Below, piece by piece: positions 1-7,545 of a DNA stretch of 64,000 bases; within the stretch, counting starts at the first letter, position 1; each line of letters starts with the position of its first letter. Under the pieces are notes generated by a model. That model searched no databases, was not told the DNA's origin, and saw nothing but the letters and a program-made list of their open reading frames with translations. Source of the stretch: Lachnospiraceae bacterium (GTDB lineage: Bacteria > Bacillota > Clostridia > Lachnospirales > Lachnospiraceae); contig JAGBEO010000028.1 of the NCBI GenBank assembly GCA_017936885.1, forward strand, positions 152,530 through 216,529, given 5' to 3'. Both the position numbers and the translations under genes were made by a program.

Positions 1-2051
1 CGTCAGCAGGTTTTTATCCCTATATACAAAAATTGGATCTTCCACTCGGGGATTTTAGTGATGAAATCCGTATGTCGTATCATCGTTCAAATAATTTAGA
101 GGAAAAGTATTTTCATTCTGAGCAAAAGAAAATAGATGCGCTGATAAAAGCTCATATCAATGTGATCGTTAGCGCACCGACAAGTTTTGGGAAAAGTATG
201 CTCATCGAAGAGATTGTTGCAAGCGAGGAATATAAAAATATAGTTATTATTCAACCTACATTGGCACTTCTTGATGAGACGAGAAGAAAACTGAAAGTTT
301 ATTCAGATAGGTATAAAATTATTGTTAAAACAACACAAACCTATTCTGAAAGCAAAGGTAATATTTTCCTTCTAACTGCTGAAAGAGTATTAGAATATCC
401 CAATATGCCTCCGATTCAATTACTTATACTTGATGAATTTTATAAACTTAGCAATAAGAGAGGGGATAACAGGAGTAGCATATTAAATATTGCTTTTGTA
501 CGTTTGATGAAGAATCCAGAGTGTAAATTTTACATGCTTGGTCCCAATATTGATTCCATTCCTGAAGGTTTTGTGGAAAAGTATAGTGCTGTTTTTTATA
601 AAACACAGTTTTCTATGGTATTGACTGAGAGTGAAAATCAATATGAGAACGTAAAAATTCAAAAAGGTGGGAAAGTAGTCGAGGAAGATGTGTTTGAGAT
701 TCTTGACGCAGTAGACGAGCAGACTTTGATTTATTGTGCGTCTCCTTCTGCGGCAAGAAAATTAGCATTTTCATATTGTAATCATTTATGTGATCAAGGA
801 AAAAATTCTGTAGAAGATTTGCCTTTGGTGAATTGGATAAGCGACAATCTTTCTTATAGATGGTCTTTAACTCGTTGCTTACAATATGAAATTGCGGTAC
901 ACGATGGTGCTATGCCAAAACATATTACTTCTTCTGTAATTCAATATTTTAATCAGAAGAAGATTAAATATTTATTTTGTACAAATACAATTATTGAAGG
1001 CGTTAATACTAGTGCAAAAAATGTGATTTTCTATGATAATAAAATCGGTTCAAAGAAAATTGATTTTTTTGATTATTCCAATATAAAAGGTCGTGCAGGA
1101 AGGATGATGGAGCATTATATTGGAAGAATTATTAACTTACATAAACCGCCCAAAGCAGAAAATACAGATGTTGATTTCCCATTTTTCGAGCAAAATCCAA
1201 TTTCATCAGAAATTTTAGTAAATTTGGATGAGAATGAAATCAAAGATGTTAATGATAATTTAACACGATATGCTGAATTTAAGTTAAAAGATCCAGACCT
1301 GCAAGAAATTTTAATACGAAATGGTGTTACGATCGAAGGACAAGAAAAGATATTAGAACGTCTCTTTACAGATTTAGCTGTTCCATCATATAGAGAATTG
1401 ATTATATGGAACAGAATCGATGGAAAATTATATAAACGTTTATCATATATTTTTGATTTGTGTTGGAATATATTGGCTACAAGTGAAGAAAGAAAATCAT
1501 TTGATGCGAAAGGATGGGTTGTAAACAAAATAGTCGGAAGTTGTTATCAAACATCTGTTAATCAAATGATTGAAAAAGATATTGAATACCGAGCGCAAAA
1601 ACTGGCGGAAGAAAGGAAAATAGATTATATATCTGTAGACGATATGTTTTTGAGATTTCCACTGGAAATGCAAGCAAGAACAGATCATATTATAGAAAAG
1701 ATTTTTGCTCTGCAAAAAAACTGGTTACAATATCGAGCACCAAAATGGATTAATGTAGTTGATTCGTTACAAAAATATGCCACTCAAAAACTTAATTTGC
1801 CATCTGGTGATTATTCCTACGTAGCTGAAATGATTGAAAACGAGTTCGTACAATCGAGCTTGAGAATTCTTCTTGAATATGGGATACCTCAGTCAGCAGT
1901 GCAAAAATTACAAGTTATTCTCAGAATACATAAAGTAGATATAAATAAAATTTCTGAGGATATGGCGATAAAAATAATTGATAAACATAGGGAAGAAATT
2001 CGACCATATTTAAGTGCTTATGAAATGGAAATCATTGATCGAGCAATATAG
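1..2051 (+). CDS. Superfamily 2 DEAD/DEAH-like helicase, 5'-truncated by window edge
   Basis: ATP-dependent nucleic-acid helicase or translocase, probably part of an anti-phage system. The reading frame stays open to base 3, so the TTG at 33 is not the real start. Numbering from that TTG: Walker A motif APTSFGKS at residues 48-55, a DEFY (DEAD-like) box at about 134-137, and a C-terminal helicase domain with TNTIIEGVN and then GRAGRMM near 355. The last 300 residues are not assignable. The domain order and the wording of these motifs recall HamB of the Hachiman system; its partner HamA would lie upstream, out of view, so that name is not proven. The gene is AT-rich, unlike the core chromosome, and is the last gene before the element's right end. 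Confidence 0.75.
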   Translation, partial: SAGFYPYIQKLDLPLGDFSDEIRMSYHRSNNLEEKYFHSEQKKIDALIKAHINVIVSAPTSFGKSMLIEEIVASEEYKNIVIIQPTLALLDETRRKLKVYSDRYKIIVKTTQTYSESKGNIFLLTAERVLEYPNMPPIQLLILDEFYKLSNKRGDNRSSILNIAFVRLMKNPECKFYMLGPNIDSIPEGFVEKYSAVFYKTQFSMVLTESENQYENVKIQKGGKVVEEDVFEILDAVDEQTLIYCASPSAARKLAFSYCNHLCDQGKNSVEDLPLVNWISDNLSYRWSLTRCLQYEIAVHDGAMPKHITSSVIQYFNQKKIKYLFCTNTIIEGVNTSAKNVIFYDNKIGSKKIDFFDYSNIKGRAGRMMEHYIGRIINLHKPPKAENTDVDFPFFEQNPISSEILVNLDENEIKDVNDNLTRYAEFKLKDPDLQEILIRNGVTIEGQEKILERLFTDLAVPSYRELIIWNRIDGKLYKRLSYIFDLCWNILATSEERKSFDAKGWVVNKIVGSCYQTSVNQMIEKDIEYRAQKLAEERKIDYISVDDMFLRFPLEMQARTDHIIEKIFALQKNWLQYRAPKWINVVDSLQKYATQKLNLPSGDYSYVAEMIENEFVQSSLRILLEYGIPQSAVQKLQVILRIHKVDINKISEDMAIKIIDKHREEIRPYLSAYEMEIIDRAI

Positions 2052-2100
2052 CGTAAATTCTAATGGCGTTCATAAAAAATGGTAGTAAAACACCCTCGTT

Positions 2101-2119
2101 CTTACTACGATTTTACTAC
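2101..2119. repeat. Candidate integrase arm sites, right end of element A
   Basis: Two copies of a TTACTACG-type sequence (2102-2109 and 2113-2120) lie 11 bp apart. The second begins about 147 bp before the ATG of the LMW-PTP-like core at 2259. A near-identical pair occupies the same place in element B (9066-9084) and a related TTTACCAA pair in element C (19887-19907). Confidence 0.5.
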
Positions 2120-2258
2120 GTTTCATGTCCTCAACTTGCCCCGATTTGCCGCATTTTGCTTATTCTGTGATAAATATAACAATCATCGTGGACGTGATAA
2201 GGTTCGCAAATTGGGGCAAAACACGGCATATTTTTGCCTTACGAAAGGAGTTTTTTAT

Positions 2259-2318
2259 ATGATACGAGTGCTTTTCTGTTGCCACGGCAAGATACTAACA
2301 TGTAGGCGGGAAGGCTGA
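2259..2318 (+). pseudogene. LMW-PTP gene 5' fragment (attachment-site copy 1)
   Basis: An ATG behind a good AAAGGAG site opens a frame reading MIRVLFCCHGKI and stopping after 19 codons. It matches the start of the intact phosphatase at 20045 (MIKVLFVCHGNI). At DNA level 22 of the first 31 bases agree, and the last ten, TGCCACGGCA (2280-2289), are identical. It contains no phosphatase domain beyond the start of the active-site loop. Read as the junction between elements A and B; the divergence suggests that element A came from a host with a different phosphatase allele. Confidence 0.65.
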
Positions 2319-2370
2319 CAAAATAAGGATTTCTTTGATTATTTATTGTAACTTGCAGCTGTTTTACAAC
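2316..2370. repeat. Left-end motif and arm-site candidate of element B
   Basis: TGACAAAATAAG at 2316-2327 and TTTACAAC at 2363-2370. In element C the corresponding TGATAAAATAC (9272) and TTTACCAA (9319) are also exactly 47 bp apart, which argues for a shared left-end structure. The second arm repeat expected 11 bp further on is degenerate here. Confidence 0.45.
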
Positions 2371-2494
2371 TTTTAAAAAGAATAAATGAAGCATGATACG
2401 GTAAGTCGTGGGAATGAAGAACATTCTCTCGACTTTTATTTCTGTGATAAAAGAATTTATTTTGCAAAAAAAATGCAAAACGAGAATATACAAT

Positions 2495-2523
2495 TTGACT
2501 TAGGTATATAATGAAAGTATAAT
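2495..2523 (+). promoter_or_regulatory. Sigma-A-type promoter of the ATPase/RloB operon
   Basis: TTGACT (2495-2500), a 17-bp spacer and TATAAT (2518-2523) lie about 45 bp before the ATPase start. A GGAGG site follows at about 2555. Confidence 0.7.
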
Positions 2524-2568
2524 TAAAGTGTAATTTTGCAAATAGTGAGCAAAATGGAGGAATGAAAT

Positions 2569-3897
2569 ATGTTACTTGAATTTAGGACAAAAAATTACAA
2601 ATCATTTGTAGAAGAAGTTAGGTTTTCAATGCTTGCCGCTCCAAAGCAAAAGGGGCTTGATTACAGCTTATGCATAGAAAAGATTAAAGGAAAAGCATGG
2701 AAAGGATTATCGTCTTCTGTTATTTATGGACCAAATGCAGCAGGTAAGACGAACATTATCGGAGCGATGGATGTATTCCGGTCTATTGTATTAAGAGGAA
2801 ATATTAGAAATTCTGAGGAAAAGTCTTCTCCAAATCCGGCATCGGCAGCGTTAGAACTTATTCCTAATAACAACTATACGGAGCCGCAGCCGGTAGAGTT
2901 TGCTGTAGAGTTCATAGAGGATGGACTAAGGATTGGATACAGTATCTGCTTGGATTTAGGAGTCTTTCTTGATAGTGAATATCGGAGAAATATATTGAAA
3001 GAGGAAATGACTGTTAATGGAGAATGTATTTTTTGTAGAGGTGAAGCACTTACAGTAGGGAAACTGAAAGAAATAAAACCATATATAACTGACACACTTT
3101 ACAAGAATACAGATGGATTAGTAGAAATAGCAAAGAATAGTTTGAATCAAGAGGAATTATTTTTAACCAATGGGTTTAAGCTGATATTTTCACAAGCGTT
3201 TGCAAAATTAGTTATCGATTGGTTTATGAATAAATTTATGATAATTTATAGAGCAGATTCTATGCAGCTGATTAAAAGATTTGCAGATCCACAAAAAAAA
3301 GCAGTATATGTTGAGAAGACAACGGATAAGGCGGCAAAGTTATTCGGTATTAACTCTAATGCAGTAGGATATGTAGTTACTGATGAGGATTCGGAAGCAA
3401 AGCTATATTCTTTGTTTAAGGACGTTAAAAATGGTAAAACGGCAGCAATGGCGGCGGAATTATTTGAATCCTATGGTACAATCCGTTTTGTTAATATGTT
3501 TCCATTAGTAATTAGAGCAATCTTAACAGGCGGTACATTGGTTGTAGATGAATTTGATGCATCTATTCATCCTATGGCACTTATGAGTATTATCAACATT
3601 TTCCACAATGATGATATTAACATCCATCATGCTCAGTTAATGTTCAATACACATAATCCTATATTTCTTAATTCTAATTTGTTCAGAAGAGATGAGATTA
3701 AATTTGTAGAGCGTGATGATAATAGTCATTGTAGTACCTTATATGCACTTTCTGATTTTGGGACATCTGGGGATAAAGGTGTTCGTATGCATGAGGATTA
3801 TATGAAAAATTACTTTATTAGTCAGTATGGTGCAATTAAGGACATTGACTTTACACCTATCTTTGAAGAAATCATTGTAGCAGAAGGTGAGGTGTAA
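2569..3897 (+). CDS. AAA family ATPase of an RloA/AbiL-like defence pair
   Basis: ATPase of the AAA_15/AAA_21 (SMC/OLD-related) type, 442 residues, presumed cytosolic. The N-terminus LLEFRTKNYKSF is the usual opening of these proteins. Walker A GPNAAGKT lies at about 54-61, Walker B VVDEFDASIHP at about 325-335, and the switch sequence FNTHNP near 363. There is no fused Toprim nuclease domain; that role may belong to the next gene, which starts 3 bp after the stop. ATPases paired with RloB are known from restriction-linked loci and from lactococcal abortive infection (AbiL). Promoter at 2495-2523 and a GGAGG ribosome-binding site. Start ATG is well supported. Biochemical target unknown. Confidence 0.85.
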   Translation: MLLEFRTKNYKSFVEEVRFSMLAAPKQKGLDYSLCIEKIKGKAWKGLSSSVIYGPNAAGKTNIIGAMDVFRSIVLRGNIRNSEEKSSPNPASAALELIPNNNYTEPQPVEFAVEFIEDGLRIGYSICLDLGVFLDSEYRRNILKEEMTVNGECIFCRGEALTVGKLKEIKPYITDTLYKNTDGLVEIAKNSLNQEELFLTNGFKLIFSQAFAKLVIDWFMNKFMIIYRADSMQLIKRFADPQKKAVYVEKTTDKAAKLFGINSNAVGYVVTDEDSEAKLYSLFKDVKNGKTAAMAAELFESYGTIRFVNMFPLVIRAILTGGTLVVDEFDASIHPMALMSIINIFHNDDINIHHAQLMFNTHNPIFLNSNLFRRDEIKFVERDDNSHCSTLYALSDFGTSGDKGVRMHEDYMKNYFISQYGAIKDIDFTPIFEEIIVAEGEV

Positions 3898-3900
3898 GCT

Positions 3901-4560
3901 ATGGCAAAAATGAAGAATACAAAAAAGTATTATTTTAGTGTAGAAGGCGAGACAGAACAATGGTATCTGAAATGGTTGCAGGATAGAATTAATGAAACGG
4001 AAGAATCGATAATCAAAGTGTCCTTTGATTGTCCGGTTCAAAAAAATCCTTTAAAACGAGCAAAATCAATGGTGATAACTGGAAGAACAGAAGTGTGGCA
4101 CATATCAGATTATGAAAGTGATGAACCAATTCATGTAAAACAGTTTATGGAGACCATGGACAATATGAAAGCAGTCAAAGGATTGGGAAAACAAATTTCT
4201 TATCAATTTGGATATAGCAATCTGACTTTTGATTTATGGATTATCTTACATAAGGCTGATTGTAATGGAACTATTGTTCATAGAAAAAATTATCTTGCGC
4301 CATTGAACAGAGCATTTGATGAACATTTTGAAAACATGGATGAATATAAACATGAAGCAAATTTTAAACGTTGCTTGGGAAAACTTCAATTATCAAATGT
4401 TATTGATGCAGTGAATCGGGCAAAAACAATTATGCAACGAAATCAGGATAGTGGATATGTATTACAACAATATAAAGGATATCGATATTATAAGGAAAAT
4501 CCATCGCTCGCAATATGGGAAGCAATCGATAGCATACTTAAGGATTGTGGGTTGATATGA
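3901..4560 (+). CDS. RloB-family protein, partner of the ATPase
   Basis: 219-residue protein of the RloB family, probably the effector of the two-gene defence unit. Visible support: the N-terminal strand and loop YYFSVEGETEQWYL (about 10-23), whose EGETE resembles the acidic motif of Toprim-like nucleases, and FDLWIILH at about 110-117, matching the F(E/D)LWxLLH signature of the family. It lies 3 bp downstream of the ATPase gene, with its ribosome-binding site (GGTGAGG) inside the upstream stop region, so translation is probably coupled. Family membership is firm by motif; nuclease activity is inference. Confidence 0.8.
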   Translation: MAKMKNTKKYYFSVEGETEQWYLKWLQDRINETEESIIKVSFDCPVQKNPLKRAKSMVITGRTEVWHISDYESDEPIHVKQFMETMDNMKAVKGLGKQISYQFGYSNLTFDLWIILHKADCNGTIVHRKNYLAPLNRAFDEHFENMDEYKHEANFKRCLGKLQLSNVIDAVNRAKTIMQRNQDSGYVLQQYKGYRYYKENPSLAIWEAIDSILKDCGLI

Positions 4561-4655
4561 TTTTTAATGAACTATTATAAGAAGCGTATTATGTGTAGAT
4601 AAGTGTTTGAGTTTTTTTTGCAAGGGAAACTGTAGTAAAAGAGGAGAAGATCAAT

Positions 4656-5240
4656 ATGTCTACAATCACAGATTGGTTAATGGTTATAATTACATTTGTA
4701 TATGTTGTTGCGACATGCTCTATTTGTTGGGCAAATATCAAATCTGCTAATGCGGCTAAGGCACAGCTTGAAGAAATGAGAAAGCAATATATTGATGAAA
4801 ATAGACCATATATTACGGTTGAAGTTATTTATGAGAAAAGATGTTTCTACGGATTGCGTTTGACAAATCATGGTAAACGTATAGCAAATCATGTTCAGAT
4901 TGATTTAGGACAAGCATTTTTGGATGGTTTAACAGAAACAAGCTTTAAAGAAATGTTAGAAAAGCAAAAAGGAAAAGAATGTATTATAGGGATTGGACAA
5001 CATTATGATTTATTTATTGGTTCTAATGAATATAGAAAGAAGGAAGATAAGCAGCCGATAAATGGTTGGATATCGTTTTCAGATGGTGTTAACAGATATA
5101 AAGAGCCACTATATATTGATTTTAAAAATTATGCAACGTTTTTTTCTGTAACAACAGAAGGAGAAGAGCTAGTTACGGCATTAAAGGAACAAACAAAAGA
5201 AATTAGGGAAATAAAAGCTACATTAGCTCAAATCAAGTAG
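4656..5240 (+). CDS. Small membrane-anchored protein, unknown function
   Basis: 194 residues. One N-terminal transmembrane helix (about 6-28, VIITFVYVVATCSICW), a short helical linker, the sequence ENRPYITVEV near 49, then a predicted beta-rich cytoplasmic domain and a C-terminal helix. Proteins with this plan (a membrane anchor followed by RPYI/V and a beta domain) are common on mobile elements; I know no function for them. GAGGAG ribosome-binding site at 4641. It follows rloB by 95 bp on the same strand and could be a third component of that unit or an independent gene. Confidence 0.7.
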   Translation: MSTITDWLMVIITFVYVVATCSICWANIKSANAAKAQLEEMRKQYIDENRPYITVEVIYEKRCFYGLRLTNHGKRIANHVQIDLGQAFLDGLTETSFKEMLEKQKGKECIIGIGQHYDLFIGSNEYRKKEDKQPINGWISFSDGVNRYKEPLYIDFKNYATFFSVTTEGEELVTALKEQTKEIREIKATLAQIK

Positions 5241-5831
5241 TAAAGGGATAGGTTTCTAACAAAAGTGTTCTTGTATGTGATAAAATACCAGGTAGAACAA
5301 CCCTTTGATTTAGGTAGATTGTAAGATTAGGTGGTCATTTTTTACAACCGATTTACAACTTTTGAAAGATGTTCCTGTATGATAAATATTACAGATAGGA
5401 AGATACAATGAATCAACAGGTAAATATAAAAAGATGTATATAGTGGATATTTTTCAGTCTTCAAATACGTTAGAGAAAGTAGAAAAATTTAGATTATATA
5501 AAGAAAAATGAGTGATTGTAGAATCTTTTTGTTTGACTAGGAATATTCAAATTTTGATGATTCTTTAAAAAACAAAAAAGAGGGATTTCAAACTGATATA
5601 ACAAAAGCTTTTATGGAGAGAGTGAGGACACATGTTGCTTTAGGAATCCTTTGTGTTTCCTTTTTTGTGGGAAAGGAAGGATGCCGAAAGCAGGAATAAT
5701 TACGGTTCCTATGCGGTACTTGGGGCACAGAAAGATATGAATTACCATTAATTGAAAAAACAGCTCTTTTTTGCTATATTTGTATCATGAAAATTAGCAG
5801 TTAATTTAAAATTTATGGGAGGTATATTAAG
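5241..5831. other. Gap of about 590 bp, AT-rich, no confident gene
   Basis: No convincing gene. A reading frame without an ATG near its start (5541-5699) has a plausible look but no recognisable domain and may be a gene remnant. The stretch contains a clear direct repeat at 5341-5359 (separate entry) and a short TGATAAAATAC at 5278 that matches the left-end motif of element C. Confidence 0.5.
5341..5359. repeat. Internal direct repeat resembling integrase arm sites
   Basis: TTTACAAC occurs at 5341-5348 and 5352-5359, 11 bp apart, the same spacing as the terminal arm-site candidates of all three elements and the same octamer as at 2363. It may mark a fossil boundary between two smaller elements fused inside element B. 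No LMW-PTP core is clearly recognisable nearby. Confidence 0.4.
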
Positions 5832-5852
5832 ATGGGCAAACAATGAGGATTT
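5832..5852 (+). other. Lost start of the nuclease gene: ATG with in-frame TGA at codon 5
   Basis: A strong GGGAGGT ribosome-binding site (about 5817) is followed 9 bp later by ATG GGC AAA CAA TGA and then, still in the same frame, GGA TTT TTG and the rest of the gene at 5853. The upstream initiation signals therefore belong to this gene, and the TGA (5844-5846) is most simply a nonsense change, for example CGA to TGA. Confidence 0.65.
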
Positions 5853-6434
5853 TTGAGAGAAACAAAAGAAAAGGCTATTAGTGCTAGAAAAGATGCAGAT
5901 ACTGGTATTTGCCGGACTGGTCTTGAAGAATATTTACAGGTGATTTTTCCTGATACAAACGATTGGATTCATGATAAAGTCATTGATAATTTGCCTAAGG
6001 GTATAAAAACGAGAAAACGCCCAGATTATAGAAGTGAATCATTAAAGTTAATAGTGGAGTTTGATGGACTTCAACATTATACAAATCCAGAAAAAATCAA
6101 AGATGATAAGGATACAATTGAATTTTATGAAAAGCTGGGATATAAGGTGGTTAGAATACCGTACTTTATTCAGCTTACAAATCAAGCAGTTAAAGAATTA
6201 TTTAATGTCTGTGTTAAAGAGCCTTTGTTTGATGGTAGTATTCCTTCTCTTGGAGTTAAAGGTAAAAATACACCTGCATACCTTTGTGTGGCGGGGATAG
6301 AGAGAATGGCAAAAGAGTTTGTGAGATTTCCAGAACAATTTGAAACAAACAAAAAAGCACTTTTACAAGTAGATGACGAGTATTTGACAGGGGTAAATGC
6401 ATTGATTAGATTATACGATCATGCTAGACAGTAA
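5853..6434 (+). CDS. Nuclease-fold protein (PD-(D/E)xK/Vsr-like), 5' end interrupted
   Basis: 193 residues from the TTG at 5853; the original start was probably the ATG at 5832, cut off by an in-frame TGA. Motifs RKRPDYR (about 55), IVEFDGLQHY (about 68-77) and KVVRIPYF (about 98-105) are those of the restriction-endonuclease-like fold in Vsr and DUF559-type proteins: an acidic residue, then E-F-D-G-x-Q-H, then a strand ending in RIP. The C-terminal 80 residues are not recognised. It may still be made at a low level by restart at TTG, losing only seven residues, or it may be a recent pseudogene. Likely a DNase with a defence role, inferred from neighbours. No partner methylase is seen. Confidence 0.6.
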   Translation: MRETKEKAISARKDADTGICRTGLEEYLQVIFPDTNDWIHDKVIDNLPKGIKTRKRPDYRSESLKLIVEFDGLQHYTNPEKIKDDKDTIEFYEKLGYKVVRIPYFIQLTNQAVKELFNVCVKEPLFDGSIPSLGVKGKNTPAYLCVAGIERMAKEFVRFPEQFETNKKALLQVDDEYLTGVNALIRLYDHARQ

Positions 6435-6601
6435 AAATTTTAGTATGATAAATTTCTTTTTGTGAATTAGATAAAAAATCAGTTGGAAATTGAATATGTT
6501 TTTTACATAGACACATGCCATAACAGCAAGTGCCTTTTTTAATGCATTTTTTCAGCGAGTTTTCGGTCTTCCTTTTTTGTGATTTGAGGAAGGTGAGGGG
6601 T
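6435..6601. other. Short gap, no gene
   Basis: AT-rich sequence between the nuclease-fold gene and the phage remnant. No convincing gene or regulatory site was recognised. Confidence 0.4.
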
Positions 6602-6960
6602 GTGGCATCAAGGATACAGGGCATCATGGTGGAGATTGTCAGCAATACAACGAAGCCCACTACCGCCTTAAAATCCGTCAACATCGATATCCGCACCACA
6701 CAGGTCACAGCTTTGGGATGTGAATATCCTCTTAAAGTTGTATCTCGGCGACACGGAACTGCTGGCACAGAAGCACAGGCTCCTTGCACAGGCGGTTTCG
6801 GAAACAAAAGAAAAAATGGAAACTCTAAAAGTCGCAGCGGAACAGGCAAATGAGGCACTGGCAAAAAGGGAGATTACTTAGGAGCAGTACGATGGTTTGC
6901 GGAAGGGAATCATTGAAACCGAGAAAAAGCTAAAAAGTTTGGATCGGAACAAGGAAGCTG
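6602..6960 (+). pseudogene. Remnant of a phage tail tape-measure gene (N-terminus)
   Basis: Two frames together rebuild the typical N-terminus of a Firmicute phage tape-measure protein. From GTG 6602: VASRIQGIMVEI, then TTKPTTALKSVN and IRTTQ. After a frame change near 6735: YLGDTELLAQKHRLL, AVSETKEKMETLK, and, after a TAG at about 6876, EQYDGLRKGIIETEKKLKSL. The register shift, the internal stop and the loss of all downstream sequence show decay. It is joined without a gap to an integrase fragment, so a deletion has fused prophage and element DNA. Confidence 0.65.
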
Positions 6961-6963
6961 TCC

Positions 6964-7413
6964 ATGACGGAGGATGTGGCACAGTGCTTCCGGACGATCA
7001 TCAAGGACAGGGTAGAGCCGAAATGCGAGAGGGTAGTGGATGGATATGCCGGATTCCTGTTCACAGACAAGAACGGCTATCCGGAAGTAGCCATGCATTG
7101 GGGATACCGTTTTCACCACATGATCAAGCGATACAATGATATGTACCGGGTGCAGATACCGAATGTCACTCTACACATCTGCCGCCATACTTACTGTAGT
7201 AATATGGCAAAGTCCGGCATGAACCCCAAGACGCTCCAATACCTGATGGGGCATAGCGATATCGGTGTCACGCTGAATACCTACACGTACCTTGGCTTGG
7301 AGGATGCCACGGATGAGTTGAAACGGATGGAAGAACTGGAGAACGCCAGAAAGGAGCTGGAAAAGAATAAGGAAGAGAAGCCCATTTCACAGAAAATGTT
7401 CCGGGCAATCTGA
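6964..7413 (+). pseudogene. C-terminal fragment of a tyrosine integrase
   Basis: 149 residues aligning with the last third of the integrase at 18661: MTEDVAQCF against MTEEVAACF, then the catalytic HICRHTYCSNM box, GHSDIGVTLNTY with the nucleophile tyrosine, and an extra basic/acidic tail. The arm-binding and core-binding domains and the first catalytic arginine are missing, so it cannot recombine DNA alone. The breakpoint lies right after tape-measure-like sequence. It is followed by a good terminator at 7430. Presumably the former integrase of element B. Confidence 0.75.
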
Positions 7414-7429
7414 ATAAAGAGAGTTTGTC

Positions 7430-7457
7430 TGCCCTGCTTCGGCAGGGCATTTTTTTG
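7430..7457 (+). terminator. Rho-independent terminator after integrase fragment
   Basis: Stem TGCCCTGC (7430-7437), loop TTCG, stem GCAGGGCA (7442-7449), then a run of seven T. Confidence 0.85.
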
Positions 7458-7545
7458 TTTTTTACATTACATATTTGCATTTATATGATAAAATTAATGT
7501 GATTAAAGCGTAGATGCTATTAGATATGAAAGAGAGATTATATAT

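Larger units (their letters stand above)
1..2289. mobile_element. Element A, right end only
   Basis: This is the right part of an integrative element whose left end lies outside the window. It holds the 3' portion of a helicase gene and then a non-coding end (about 2080-2258). That end resembles the right ends of the next two elements: two ACTAC-type repeats 11 bp apart (2101-2119), then about 140 bp, then a copy of the LMW-PTP gene start at 2259-2289. No integrase is visible in this part. Inference from repeat architecture; the left boundary and total size are unknown. Confidence 0.6.

Noticed and set aside
2079-2318. 79-codon open frame crossing the end of element A
   Set aside because: It only joins non-coding end sequence to the phosphatase fragment; the ribosome-binding site belongs to the ATG at 2259.
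5844-5846. Selenocysteine reading of the TGA in the nuclease gene
   Set aside because: No SECIS-like hairpin was seen just downstream, and the family has no known selenocysteine at this place.
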